DNA from: RHKX01 sp963745755 | GTDB lineage: Bacteria > Actinomycetota > Thermoleophilia > Solirubrobacterales > 70-9 | NCBI GenBank assembly: GCA_963745755.1 | Contig: CAVUYP010000001.1 | Span: 2,356,001-2,420,000, forward strand | Length of the DNA stretch: 64,000 bases | Direction of reading: 5' to 3' | Shown here: positions 38,246-46,584 of the stretch, piece by piece | Layout: every line of letters begins with the position of its first letter | How positions within the stretch are numbered: the stretch's first letter is position 1 | Position numbers and translations under genes: made by a program | The notes under the pieces: generated by a model | What the model saw: only the letters and a program-made list of their open reading frames with translations | What the model was told of the DNA's origin: nothing | Databases searched by the model: none

Positions 38246-39511
38246 CTGCTCGACCTGAGGCGCATCCGCGAGGATCCGGCGCCGGTTCGCGCGGCGCTGG
38301 CCCGCGTCGGCGCCGCCGACGACCTCGACCGCCTGCTCGACCTCGACGCGCGCCGGCGCGAGCTGCTCCCCGAGGTCGAGGGCCTGCGCGCGCAGCGCAA
38401 CGAGGTCTCCGACGCGATCGGCGCCGCCAAGCGCGAGGGCGGAGACGCAGAGGACGCGATCGCGTCGATGCGCGAGGTGTCGGCGCGGATCAAGCAGCTC
38501 GAGGCCGAGCTCGAGACGGTCGAGGCCGACCGCTCGGAGCTGGCGGCGACGATCCCGAACCCGCCCGACCCCGACGCACCCGACGGCGACAGCGACGAGG
38601 ACGCCGCCGTTCTTCGCGAGGTCGGCGAGCGGCCGTCGTTCGACTTCGAGATCCGCGACCACCTCGACATCGGCCGGGCGCTCGGCCTGATCGAGACCGA
38701 GAAGGCGGCGGCGGCCTCCGGGTCCCGCTTCGCCTACCTGCTCGGCGACCTCGTCCTCGTCGAGCTGGCGCTGATCCGCTTCGCGGTCGGGTTGCTCGCC
38801 GAGGAGGGCTTCACGCCGGTCGTCCCGCCGGTCCTCGTCCGTGAGGGGCCGCTGTTCGGGACCGGCTTCTTCCCCGGCGAGCGGGAGATGATCTACGAGG
38901 TCCCCGAGGACGGGCTGTTCCTCGTCGGCACCTCCGAGGTGGCGCTCGCCGCCCTCCACGCCGACGAGATCATCGAGCCCGGGGCGCTGCCGCTGCGATA
39001 CGCGGGGATCTCGACCTGCTTCCGCCGCGAGGCGGGCGCCGCCGGCAAGGACACCCGGGGCATCTTCCGCGTCCACCAGTTCGACAAGGTCGAGATGTTC
39101 TCGTTCGTCGAGCCGGCGGCGGCCCGGGGCGAGCACGAGCGGCTGCTCGCGACCGAGGAGCGGATCCTCGCGGCGCTGGAGATCCCCTACCGCGTCGTCG
39201 ACATCGCGGTCGGCGACCTCGGCGCCCCGGCCGCCCGCAAGTTCGACTGCGAGGCCTGGATCCCGAGTCAGGAGCGCTACCGCGAGCTGACCTCGACCTC
39301 GAACACGACCGACTACCAGGCGCGCCGACTCGGCTGCCGCTACCGCCCCGCCGAGGGGGCGGCGCCCGAGCATGTCAACACGCTGAACGGGACCGCCGTC
39401 GCGGTCGGCCGGACCCTGATCGCGATCATCGAGAACCGCCAGCGGGCCGACGGATCGGTCTCGATCCCGCCGGTCCTGGTCGCCAACGGGGCCCCCGAGC
39501 AGCTCGGCTGA
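38246..39511 (+). CDS. serS: Serine--tRNA ligase with an apparent CTG start
   Basis: A class II synthetase that charges tRNA-Ser, about 421 residues. The conserved N-terminus LDLRRIREDPAPVRAAL of the tRNA-binding coiled-coil arm begins at codon 38249. The only possible initiator next to it is CTG at 38246, 4 nt after the cytochrome c stop; no ATG, GTG or TTG lies between 38246 and 38468. Motif 2 (STCFRREAGAAGKDTRG), FRVHQFDKVEMF and motif 3 (LNGTAVAVGRTLIAIIENRQ) are intact. Starting at ATG 38468 would delete most of the arm. It is followed by a strong bidirectional hairpin. Confidence 0.93.
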   Translation: MLDLRRIREDPAPVRAALARVGAADDLDRLLDLDARRRELLPEVEGLRAQRNEVSDAIGAAKREGGDAEDAIASMREVSARIKQLEAELETVEADRSELAATIPNPPDPDAPDGDSDEDAAVLREVGERPSFDFEIRDHLDIGRALGLIETEKAAAASGSRFAYLLGDLVLVELALIRFAVGLLAEEGFTPVVPPVLVREGPLFGTGFFPGEREMIYEVPEDGLFLVGTSEVALAALHADEIIEPGALPLRYAGISTCFRREAGAAGKDTRGIFRVHQFDKVEMFSFVEPAAARGEHERLLATEERILAALEIPYRVVDIAVGDLGAPAARKFDCEAWIPSQERYRELTSTSNTTDYQARRLGCRYRPAEGAAPEHVNTLNGTAVAVGRTLIAIIENRQRADGSVSIPPVLVANGAPEQLG

Positions 39512-39532
39512 TCGGGGGGATCCGGCAGGGAG

Positions 39533-39564
39533 GCGGGACGGTGTGCCGTTCCCACACCGCCCGC
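39533..39564. terminator. Bidirectional hairpin between serS and msrB
   Basis: GCGGG, one bulged A, then CGGTGTG pairs with CACACCG and CCCGC around a 7-nt loop, giving 12 bp. It lies between two convergent genes, 21 nt after serS and 15 nt after msrB, as expected for a shared terminator. Confidence 0.65.
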
Positions 39565-39579
39565 ACGTCCCTCTCCTGG

Positions 39580-39987
39580 TCAGGAGCTTGGTTGACCCTC
39601 GGAGTCGAGCTCCAGGGCACAAGAGTTGATGCAGAAGCGTTGGCCGGTCGGCTCCGGGCCATCGGCGAAGACGTGCCCGAGATGGGAGCCGCAGCGGGCG
39701 CAGACGACTTCGGTGCGACGCATCAGCAGGCTGTTGTCGGGCCGCGTCTCGACCGCGTCGTTGTCGGCCGGCTCGAAGAAGCTCGGCCAGCCGGTCCCGG
39801 AGTCGAACTTGGTGTCGGCGCCGAACAGCTCGTTGCCGCAGGCGGCGCAGCAGTAGGTGCCGTCCTCCTTGCTGTCCACATAACGGCCGGTGAACGGGCG
39901 CTCGGTCCCCTTGTTGCGGAGGATCTCGTACTGCTCGGGGCTGAGCTGCTCCCGCCATTCCCGGTCGCTCTTCTCGATCTTCTCCAT
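39580..39987 (-). CDS. msrB: Peptide-methionine (R)-S-oxide reductase
   Basis: A 135-residue MsrB, which repairs the R form of methionine sulfoxide in proteins. I chose the ATG at 39987, which has a GGACC site, over an upstream TTG. The Zn ligands are in CCAACG and CARCG; FDSGTGWPSFF is the substrate site. The catalytic Cys is in RFCINSCALEL, where a second Cys replaces the usual Ala or Ser and could resolve the sulfenic acid. The length is normal. Confidence 0.93.
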   Translation of the reverse strand: MEKIEKSDREWREQLSPEQYEILRNKGTERPFTGRYVDSKEDGTYCCAACGNELFGADTKFDSGTGWPSFFEPADNDAVETRPDNSLLMRRTEVVCARCGSHLGHVFADGPEPTGQRFCINSCALELDSEGQPSS

Positions 39988-40058
39988 GCCTGGTCCTTCG
40001 GGGTCCAAGGTGCGGCCGGATCACAGTGGGAGCCGGCCAGTCGAGGATACTGCGGCAC

Positions 40059-40901
40059 GTGCACGCGGAATCTGCACAGGCCACCCCGAACGCCGCAAAC
40101 TCCGCTTTCTACGAGCCGAGCGGCGGCGGCTTCACGGCGAGCGAGCTGACCCGCGGGCCGTGGGACGGCACCAGCCAGCACGCGGGGCCGCCGGCGGCGC
40201 TGCTCGGGCGCGCGATCGAACTGCTCGAGGGGGTCGGCGCCGGGCCCGCCGATCGCCGGATCGGGCGAGTCACGTTCGAGATCCTCGCCCCGGTGCCGAT
40301 CGGGCCGATGCGGACCGCGGCCGAGGTGATCAGGCCCGGCCGTCGGGTCGATCTCGTCGAGGCCACCCTGAGCGACGGCGAGGGCCGGCCGCTGGTCAGG
40401 GCGCGGGCCTGGCGGCTGCTGCGCCGCGAGGTCGAGCTTCCCGCCGGCGCCGGGCCGCGCCCCCGCCCGCAGCCACCGGCGCCGGCCGAACTCGAGCCCG
40501 CCGACGCCTTCTTCCCGACCGGATACGAGATCGGCTACCACACGGCGATGGAGTACCGGTTCGTCTCCGGCTCCTTCCTCGAGGCGGGGCCGGGAATCGT
40601 CTGGATGCGGATGCTGCATCCGCTCGTCGCCGGCGAGGAGCCGACGCCGCTGCAGCGCGTCCTCGTCGTCGCCGACTCCGGCAACGGGATCTCGGCGACG
40701 CTCGACTACGAGCGGTTCATCTTCATCAACGTCGACCTCTCGGTCCACCTGAGCCGGATGCCCGCGGGCGAGTGGGTATGCCTCGACTCGGTCACGGTCC
40801 CGGAGCCGACCGGCGTCGGCCTCACCGACACGGTCCTTTTCGACGAGCGCGGCGCGATCGGGCTCGCCGCGCAGACGCTGCTAGTCAGCCGTCGCGAGTA
40901 G
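40059..40901 (+). CDS. Acyl-CoA thioesterase-like (hotdog) protein
   Basis: A 280-residue protein with the layout of two-hotdog TesB-like thioesterases. I chose the GTG at 40059, which sits about 8 nt after a GATACT box and gives the N-terminus MHAESAQATPNAANSAFYEP. The first hotdog includes GPWDGTSQHAGPPAALLGRAIE, which matches the thioesterase-like superfamily helix. Substrate is unknown. Its last 21 nt overlap the 3' end of the convergent ATP-grasp gene. Confidence 0.72.
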   Translation: MHAESAQATPNAANSAFYEPSGGGFTASELTRGPWDGTSQHAGPPAALLGRAIELLEGVGAGPADRRIGRVTFEILAPVPIGPMRTAAEVIRPGRRVDLVEATLSDGEGRPLVRARAWRLLRREVELPAGAGPRPRPQPPAPAELEPADAFFPTGYEIGYHTAMEYRFVSGSFLEAGPGIVWMRMLHPLVAGEEPTPLQRVLVVADSGNGISATLDYERFIFINVDLSVHLSRMPAGEWVCLDSVTVPEPTGVGLTDTVLFDERGAIGLAAQTLLVSRRE

Positions 40902-41723
40902 CGCGTCGGCGATCACCTCGGCGCTGGCGGGAGCGACGTCGAGGTACAGGGCCGGCTCGATCAGCTCGAGCTCGATCACGGCGGGACCGGTGTCGGTGCC
41001 GATCACGTCGACGCGGGCATAGAGAGGCTCGGCCGGCGCCACCGCGACCGACTCGGCGGCGATCTCGCGGATCACGGAGCCGAACTCCTCCGCCCGGTGG
41101 GTGCCGCCGTACTGGGGCTGGACCCGGAAGTCGCCGCGGGCGGGCAGCTTGCGCAGCGAGTGGGTGAGCTCGCCGCGAACGTAGACGAGGCTGAGCTCGC
41201 CCTCGGTGGCGACCGAGGGGAGATAGGGCTGGGCCATCGTCGGCACGTCGAAGGCGGCGAGCATCTGCTCGACGAGCTCGGCGCCGACGCGGACGAGGTT
41301 ACGGGCGCCGAGATCGACGACCGGCTTGATCACGACCGTCTCCCAGCCCAGGCCGGCGATCTCGGCGGCCGCCTCGTCGACGGCACCAGGCTCGCTCCAG
41401 ACGGTCGGGATCGTCGGCACGCCCGCCGCCTCGAGCTCGAGCAGGTAGCGCTTGTCGAGGTTCCACTCGACGAGCCCGTGCGGGTTGATCAGCTGCGTCC
41501 GGGCATCGACGTCGCGCAGCCAGTCGCGGAACTCCTCCTGGCGCTCGAAGTAGTCCCAGGTCGAGCTCAGCATCGTCAGGTCGAACGAATCCCAGTCGAC
41601 CGCCGGATCGCTCCAGCCCGGCGTCTCGACATCGACGCCGCGACGCTTCAGGGCGGGGACCAGGAAGTCGAGATCCTCGTCGCGCTCGATCGGGCGCTCG
41701 CAGGTGACCAGGGCGGTGCGCAT
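40881..41723 (-). CDS. ATP-grasp domain protein, glutathione synthetase-like
   Basis: A 280-residue putative carboxylate-amine ligase. LINPHGLVEWNLDKRYLLEL, VIKPVVDLGARNLVRV and the acidic metal site PAVIELELIEPALYL correspond to the three ATP-grasp parts. An N-terminal pre-ATP-grasp domain begins MRTALVTCERPIERDEDLDFL. The product is unknown. Members of this group occur in varied peptide- or cofactor-modifying pathways. It is the last gene of a six-gene minus-strand operon, 15 nt after the hydrolase gene. Confidence 0.75.
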   Translation of the reverse strand: MRTALVTCERPIERDEDLDFLVPALKRRGVDVETPGWSDPAVDWDSFDLTMLSSTWDYFERQEEFRDWLRDVDARTQLINPHGLVEWNLDKRYLLELEAAGVPTIPTVWSEPGAVDEAAAEIAGLGWETVVIKPVVDLGARNLVRVGAELVEQMLAAFDVPTMAQPYLPSVATEGELSLVYVRGELTHSLRKLPARGDFRVQPQYGGTHRAEEFGSVIREIAAESVAVAPAEPLYARVDVIGTDTGPAVIELELIEPALYLDVAPASAEVIADALLATAD

Positions 41724-41738
41724 CGCAGCCGGCGGTCG

Positions 41739-42680
41739 CTAGGCGCGGGCGCCCGGCGCGGGCGCCGGCGCGATCGGCTTCGCCCGGGCGGCGTTGTCGG
41801 CGATCGATCGCGTCAGCCGCGGCCAGAGCGCGGCCGGCAGGTCGTGGCCCATGCCCTCGATCAGCTCGATCCGGGCACCGGGTATCGCCCGGGCGACCGC
41901 CTCGCCGGCGCTCGCCGGCATCAGCTTGTCGGCCTTGCCGTGGATGACGAGGGTCGGGCAGTGAATGCGGCGCAGCTCCCCCGTCCGGTCGCCGGAGGCC
42001 ATGATCGCCATCAGCTGCCGGGCGGTGCCGGTCGGATAGAAGCAGCGGTCGTACATCAGCAGCGAACGCTTGCGGAGCTCCTCGTAGTCGGGCCGATAGT
42101 CCGGCGAGCCGATCCGCGTGAACAGCTTCGCGACGTGGGCCGCATACGCCTCGCGCTCGGCGGGCGGGCGGGCGAGCAGGGTCCCGATCACGCTCAGCCG
42201 CGGCATCACGCTCGGCTTGCGGCCGCCGGGGCCGGACATGATCGAGCACAGCGACGCGATCCGGTCGGGGTGCCGGACCGCCAGCGTCTGCCCGATCATT
42301 CCTCCCATCGAGGCGCCGACGACGTGGGCGCGCTCGACCTCGAGACGATCGAGCAGGGCGGCCGAGTCGGCCGCCATGTCGTTCAGGGTGTAGCGCGAGG
42401 AGCCGGTCAGGCCGAAGGCTCCGGCGATCACGTTCGGCGGGCCGCCGCCGACCTTCGTGGAGAGGCCGACGTCGCGGTTGTCGAAGCGGACGACGCGGAA
42501 GCCGCGGGCGACGAGCTGCTCGCAGAACTGCTCGTCCCAGGCGAGCATCTGCATGCCGAGACCCATGACCAGCAGGATCGTCGGGTCGCCGGGATCGCCG
42601 AAGCTCTCGTAGGCGATCCCGATGCCGCCGCCGACGTCGGCGATCTCGACTCGTTCGCGTGAGCGGTCCTCAACGATCAT
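41739..42680 (-). CDS. Alpha/beta hydrolase
   Basis: A 313-residue hydrolase. The nucleophile elbow is VGASMGGMIGQ near residue 116, the acid is in HGKADKLMP and the His in EGMGHDLPAALW. It looks like the 3-oxoadipate enol-lactonase/haloperoxidase type. An in-frame ATG at 42689 is possible, but the ATG at 42680 has better spacing to GGAG. The start overlaps the end of the SRPBCC gene. Substrate is not predictable. Confidence 0.82.
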   Translation of the reverse strand: MIVEDRSRERVEIADVGGGIGIAYESFGDPGDPTILLVMGLGMQMLAWDEQFCEQLVARGFRVVRFDNRDVGLSTKVGGGPPNVIAGAFGLTGSSRYTLNDMAADSAALLDRLEVERAHVVGASMGGMIGQTLAVRHPDRIASLCSIMSGPGGRKPSVMPRLSVIGTLLARPPAEREAYAAHVAKLFTRIGSPDYRPDYEELRKRSLLMYDRCFYPTGTARQLMAIMASGDRTGELRRIHCPTLVIHGKADKLMPASAGEAVARAIPGARIELIEGMGHDLPAALWPRLTRSIADNAARAKPIAPAPAPGARA

Positions 42681-43131
42681 CGGCACCATTCTCCAGCAAG
42701 TCCTTGAGCCGTGCCAGCGAGCGCTTCGCCTCGCGGTCCCCGGAGACGGCGTTGAAGGCGCGCCCGGCGAGCCTGCCGACCTTGCCGGCCGGCAGCTCGA
42801 ACTCGTTCTCGTAGTCGAATCGGGTCCCGCCGCCGCTCTCGCTGAGCTCATAGGAGATCCGCGCCTTCGCGCCGGCCGCCGCCTCGCCCTGCCAGCGGGC
42901 CCGGGTCGGCGGCTCGCACTCGACGACCTTCCAGCGCACCTTCAGCGGCACCCCCTTGAGCTTCATCTCCTGCCGGAATCGGCTGCCGGTCTCGAGGTCG
43001 CCGGCGGGCAGGTCGGCGACGGAGCGATGGATCGTCACCCAATCGCCGAGGCGCTCGGGATCCATGACCAGGCCCCAGACCTCTTCGATCGGTGCGTCGA
43101 TCTCGATCGACTGGGAGACGACGTCACCCAC
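42670..43131 (-). CDS. SRPBCC (polyketide cyclase/START-like) family protein
   Basis: A 153-residue single-domain protein. The N-terminal strand and helix (IEIDAPIEEVWGLVMDPERLGDWV) and the later GGTRFDYENEFELP strand are typical of SRPBCC folds, which form a deep hydrophobic cavity. It may bind a lipid or polyketide. It overlaps the NmrA-like gene by 8 nt (start) and the hydrolase gene by 11 nt (end), so it is tightly coupled. The start is the GTG at 43131. Confidence 0.8.
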   Translation of the reverse strand: MGDVVSQSIEIDAPIEEVWGLVMDPERLGDWVTIHRSVADLPAGDLETGSRFRQEMKLKGVPLKVRWKVVECEPPTRARWQGEAAAGAKARISYELSESGGGTRFDYENEFELPAGKVGRLAGRAFNAVSGDREAKRSLARLKDLLENGADDR

Positions 43132-44071
43132 GGCGCTCCTCCTCCTGCTCGATCAGCGCCCGCTGGATTGCGACGTTGAGCGGCTCCGGCCTGACGTCGA
43201 ACAACGCGGCGCCACTCGGGTCCTTGACGCTGGTGTCGTCGCTGAGGCCGAGGCTGAGCTCGGCGGCAACCGCCGGCGAGCCCGAGGTGACGGTGGCGGC
43301 GCCGGCAGCGACGACGCCGGGGCTGGCGATCCCGTCCGGCAGCGGGATCCGCAGGGCGGCCCGATGGCCGGTCTCCTCGGCGAACCGGGCGATCACGTCG
43401 AGGTGCTGCATGGCGTCGGGGCCGCCGATCTCGATCTCGCGGTCGGCCGCCGCGGCGATCCGCGGGGCATCGCGGAGGTAGGCGACGACGTCGCGGATCC
43501 CGATCGGCTGGGTCTGCGACCGCAGCCATTCCGGCTCCGGCAGGGCGGGCAGCTTCGCGGCGATCGAGCGCAGCAGCTCGTAGGACTCGCTGTGCGGGCC
43601 GATGATCATCGCCGCCCGGAAGTAGGTCAGCGGTGGGCCCCAGCGGCGCAGGGCCTCGGCGGTGTGATGGCGGCTGTCGAGATGCGGCGAGCCGCCCTCG
43701 TCGGGCCCGAGCCCGCCCAGGTAGACGATCCGCTTCAACCCCGCCTCTGATGCGGCCCTGGCGAACGCCTCGGCGGCCGCCTGCTCACGGAGCGCGTAGT
43801 CGCTGCCGCTGCCGAGCATGTGGACCAGGAAGTAGGCGACCGAGACGCCCGCCATCGCGGCGCTGAGGTCGGGGTCGTCGTCGAGGTCGGCCTCGAACAG
43901 CTCCACCTCGGAGCCGAGGATGGCGCGGCCGCGGTCGAGATCGCGGACGATCGCCCGGACCCGGACGCCGTCGCCGCGCAGCGCCGCCGCCAGCCGGCGG
44001 CCGATCACCCCGGTGGCACCGGCGATCAGGTAGGTCGGCCGGCCGCCGTTGGGCTCGGGGGCGGCGCTCAT
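43124..44071 (-). CDS. NmrA-like NAD(P)-binding SDR protein
   Basis: A 315-residue atypical short-chain dehydrogenase. The NAD(P) motif is AGATGVIGRRLAAAL near residue 18, and the second half contains FRAAMIIGPHSESYELLR and IGIRDVVAYL. This resembles the NAD(P)H-binding/oxidoreductase proteins found with SRPBCC partners, and an SRPBCC gene overlaps its 3' end. Activity may be reductive or regulatory. The ATG at 44071 overlaps the upstream stop by 4 nt. Confidence 0.82.
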   Translation of the reverse strand: MSAAPEPNGGRPTYLIAGATGVIGRRLAAALRGDGVRVRAIVRDLDRGRAILGSEVELFEADLDDDPDLSAAMAGVSVAYFLVHMLGSGSDYALREQAAAEAFARAASEAGLKRIVYLGGLGPDEGGSPHLDSRHHTAEALRRWGPPLTYFRAAMIIGPHSESYELLRSIAAKLPALPEPEWLRSQTQPIGIRDVVAYLRDAPRIAAAADREIEIGGPDAMQHLDVIARFAEETGHRAALRIPLPDGIASPGVVAAGAATVTSGSPAVAAELSLGLSDDTSVKDPSGAALFDVRPEPLNVAIQRALIEQEEERRG

Positions 44072-44721
44072 CGGACCCCCGGCCGTATCGCCGGCTGATC
44101 GCTCGGCATCTCGGTGCGGTCGATGTCGGGGAAGTCGAGGCGCGGCAGCGAGCGCAGGTAGGCGTTGCAGACGAACACGTGGATCCGCAGCTGGGTCTGC
44201 GCGTAGAACCAGGCTCCGAGGCGCGCGAAGCGGCCGCGTCCGCGGAGGCCCGGGTAGAAGTTCTCGACCTCGACCTTGGCGATCAGCCGGACCCGGTCGC
44301 GCCCGGCCTCTCCCGCGTCGCCGTCGCGGTCGCAGCGTTCGACCGAGACCCGCAGGGCGCCCTTGCCGCGACCCTCGCGGGCGACGAGCAGCCCACGGTC
44401 GATCGGCCAGGTGACCTGCCCGCGACCCTCGTCGGTCTCGTACTGGGGGGCCCCGAAGCGGAGCAGCGGGATCTTGCCGAAGGCGGCGACCGTCCGCGAC
44501 GCCGCGGCGTACTGGACGCGGATGATCCCCAGTGACATCCGCCGCAGGAACGCCCAGTAGGCGCGGGCGAGCAGCTCGAGGTTGTCGGCGTTCCAGATCC
44601 GCTCCAGGAAGCTGCGCTCGACGGTGATCTCGGCCTCCTGTACGGATCCGACCGCGCCGCTGGGGCGGACGCGGATCTGCTCCCCGGGGTCGAGGATCGT
44701 CACCTGCGGCACCTCGTTCAT
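44068..44721 (-). CDS. Hypothetical protein in the six-gene operon
   Basis: A 217-residue protein that I do not recognise. It has no signal peptide or membrane segment. The central part (QVTWPIDRGLLVAREGRGKG) and RVRLIAKVEVENFYPGLRG are beta-strand-rich, and the end VFVCNAYLRSLPRLDFP is hydrophobic and conserved-looking. The ATG at 44721 and the stop overlap both neighbours by 4 nt, so it is certainly co-translated with the DsbA-like and NmrA-like genes. The organisation implies a shared pathway, but the role is open. Confidence 0.7.
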   Translation of the reverse strand: MNEVPQVTILDPGEQIRVRPSGAVGSVQEAEITVERSFLERIWNADNLELLARAYWAFLRRMSLGIIRVQYAAASRTVAAFGKIPLLRFGAPQYETDEGRGQVTWPIDRGLLVAREGRGKGALRVSVERCDRDGDAGEAGRDRVRLIAKVEVENFYPGLRGRGRFARLGAWFYAQTQLRIHVFVCNAYLRSLPRLDFPDIDRTEMPSDQPAIRPGVR

Positions 44722-45575
44722 CGGCCGCCGTTCAGCTGCCAGAAGCCGTCGGCGCCGACGCAGTCCTGCACGGCGATCCGACCGAGCTCCTCGCGGGCGT
44801 GGTCGAAGGAGATGTCGCAGACCGTCGCCACCTCCTGGGTCGAGAGCGGAAAGCCGCGCCATTCGAGCACCTGCTGGGCCGAATCGGGAGCCTCGCGGCG
44901 GTCGAGGCCGGGCACGAGGTTGGCGAGGATCGCGTCGTAGACGGCGAACGGCTGGAATCCGGGCACCGAGATCGTCACCCCGTCGGCGATCCGGGTCATC
45001 TCGTAGCTCGGGCAGCTGTAGCGGCGGCCGCCCGACCAGTTGGCGAGCTTGTGGTCGAGCACGCGGGCGGCCGGCATCGGGCGCCGGGCCAGCGCCGCGT
45101 CCTCGTCGAGGGCGCGCTCGACCTCGGGATCGGCGAGCCAGTCCTCGAGCTCGTCTCCGATCCCGGCATCGCCTGCTGCGGCCCGGATCGTCTCCGGCTC
45201 GTCGACCAGCTCACCGCGGAAGTTGCGGATCCGCAGGCTGCGCAGGGCGCTGCGCAGGGTCCGGCGATCGGAATGGACGCGGGCGGCGACGACGAGCCGG
45301 CAGGCGTCGCGGCTCGCAGGCACGTGCGGCTTCGCACGGGTGTCGATCGGCATCAGGTGCTCGGCGGCGATCCGCTCGACCGTGGCGGCGAGGCCCTCGG
45401 GCGTGAACTTCTCGGCCTGCTCGGCGCGGCTGTCGGCGAGCACGACCATCCGCGGCTCCCACTCGATCCGGCCTTCGTAGAGCCAGTTGATCCGGTGCCG
45501 AAACGGCTCGGCGCTGTAGGCCCACGGGCAGGTCGGGTCGGTGAACTCGGTGATTCGTACGCAGATCTCGCTCAT
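44718..45575 (-). CDS. DsbA-family thioredoxin-fold protein
   Basis: A 285-residue protein that opens the six-gene operon. The active-site-like motif DPTCPWAYS (residues 13-21) has one Cys only, in the CPWA position, so it resembles FrnE/2-hydroxychromene isomerase-like proteins more than a two-Cys oxidase. It has a C-terminal extension of about 90 residues with a possible small helical domain (STQEVATVCDISFDHAREEL). It has no signal peptide, so it is cytoplasmic. Substrate is unknown. Confidence 0.75.
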   Translation of the reverse strand: MSEICVRITEFTDPTCPWAYSAEPFRHRINWLYEGRIEWEPRMVVLADSRAEQAEKFTPEGLAATVERIAAEHLMPIDTRAKPHVPASRDACRLVVAARVHSDRRTLRSALRSLRIRNFRGELVDEPETIRAAAGDAGIGDELEDWLADPEVERALDEDAALARRPMPAARVLDHKLANWSGGRRYSCPSYEMTRIADGVTISVPGFQPFAVYDAILANLVPGLDRREAPDSAQQVLEWRGFPLSTQEVATVCDISFDHAREELGRIAVQDCVGADGFWQLNGGR

Positions 45576-45703
45576 CGGAAGGATCCGGAAGTCTGACGGA
45601 CCGGATGTCGCGGTCTACCCGCGAGCGCTGCGAATAACCCGCCGCAGAGCCGAAGGCCGTCCCGGAGCGGGTCCGGCGCGGCCATCGAAGCGGTGCAATC
45701 GGT

Positions 45704-45720
45704 CGCGCCCTCGTGGCGCG
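45704..45720 (-). terminator. Hairpin after the NlpC/P60 gene
   Basis: CGCGCC and GGCGCG form a 6-bp stem with a 5-nt loop, 4 nt downstream of the stop on the gene strand. There is no U-tract, as is usual in such high-GC genomes. Confidence 0.45.
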
Positions 45721-45724
45721 GCGG

Positions 45725-46261
45725 CTACAGCTTGCGCGGGTGGCGGACCGTGAACTTGCCGGAGGTGGAGCGCTTGGTCTTGCTCCAGCCGGGGCCGTTG
45801 CCGGGCGTCATCGAGGTGTCGAAGCGCAGGCCGGCGACGATCATGTAGGCGTGGCTCGGGTTGCCGTAGACGCTGATCCAGGCGCCCTTGCCCTTCGAGC
45901 CGTATCGGGACAGGCCGGTCGAGTCGAGCGGGGTCTTCAGCAGCCCGCCGCCGTGGAGGGCGTAGCTGACGGCGCCGGAGCAGTCGTAGCCCTTGTCCTT
46001 CCAGTTGCCGTGGCCGCCGCCCCACTTGTAGGGCTTGTTGCGGATCCGGTTGGCGGCGGCGATGACCTTCTTGACCTTCTTCGGGGCGTCGGCCGGGGCG
46101 ACGGCGCGGTTGCCGACCAGCTTCGCCTTCGATCCGGGGACGGTCGCGCCGCTGTTGGTGGAGAGCCCGCCGCCGGCCTGGGCGGTCGCGGCCGGAAGCA
46201 GGGCTACCGCCGCGAGGATCGCCAGTACGGCTATTCGCGGGCTTCGCAAGTTTTTCGGCAC
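45725..46261 (-). CDS. Secreted NlpC/P60-type peptidoglycan hydrolase
   Basis: A 178-residue exported protein. The signal peptide runs to TAQAGG. The NlpC/P60 domain includes KPYKWGGGHGNW, the catalytic Cys in KGYDCSGAVSYAL and the His in NPSHAYMIVAG. It probably cleaves peptide cross-bridges in the cell wall. The GTG at 46261 has an AAGGAG site inside a hairpin loop. A ydaO-type c-di-AMP riboswitch lies directly upstream, which is the known control for cell-wall hydrolases in Actinobacteria. Confidence 0.9.
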   Translation of the reverse strand: MPKNLRSPRIAVLAILAAVALLPAATAQAGGGLSTNSGATVPGSKAKLVGNRAVAPADAPKKVKKVIAAANRIRNKPYKWGGGHGNWKDKGYDCSGAVSYALHGGGLLKTPLDSTGLSRYGSKGKGAWISVYGNPSHAYMIVAGLRFDTSMTPGNGPGWSKTKRSTSGKFTVRHPRKL

Positions 46262-46278
46262 GTAGGACTCCTTCTTCG

Positions 46279-46410
46279 GCCTACGGGGTTAGCTGACGGG
46301 CTGGCGCTAAAGGAGATTGCGCCTCCACCTATTGGCAGATTCGCCCCAACTCATGGTTCCCCCGCTCTCGCCTCTTCAATGGGCGAGACTCGGCATTACC
46401 AATTGCAAGG
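46279..46410 (-). ncRNA. ydaO/yuaA-type c-di-AMP riboswitch
   Basis: The minus strand reads GCCGAGTCTCG, then GGGGGAACCATG, GAGTTGGGGCGAATC, and later CCCGTCAGCTAACCCCGTAGGC. These are the conserved segments of the ydaO aptamer in the right order and spacing. In this family c-di-AMP binding lowers expression. The 3' GTAGG (46284-46280) can also pair with CCTAC (46266-46262), which flanks the Shine-Dalgarno AAGGAG and touches the GTG start, so control of translation is plausible. The 5' limit is approximate. A TAGCCT -10 box lies at 46423-46418. Confidence 0.9.
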
Positions 46411-46584
46411 TTCGGGCAGGCTACACGATCCCCTCCCCGGATGAAGTCTTGCTTACAGATTCCTTGCAATTCACCTCGCCTCGGCAGCACCGTCGCATTC
46501 CCAGACGATCCCAAGCATGTGCTTACGACGAGCACACGTCCGGTTGATCGACTGGCGTTTCCTGCAACGAGAGGAGACGATCGA
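46411..46584. other. Promoter region between riboswitch and the next gene
   Basis: This non-coding stretch has lower GC than its surroundings. It holds the putative minus-strand TAGCCT -10 box (46423-46418) and, on the other side, a 6-bp inverted repeat TGTGCT...AGCACA (46518-46536) upstream of the plus-strand gene at 46585. The repeat could be an operator. I see no gene in it. Confidence 0.4.

Noticed and set aside
39512..39579. Possible tRNA or T-box near serS
   Set aside because: The folded sequence downstream of serS is a simple hairpin without tRNA arms or T-box motif, and it lies after the gene rather than before it.
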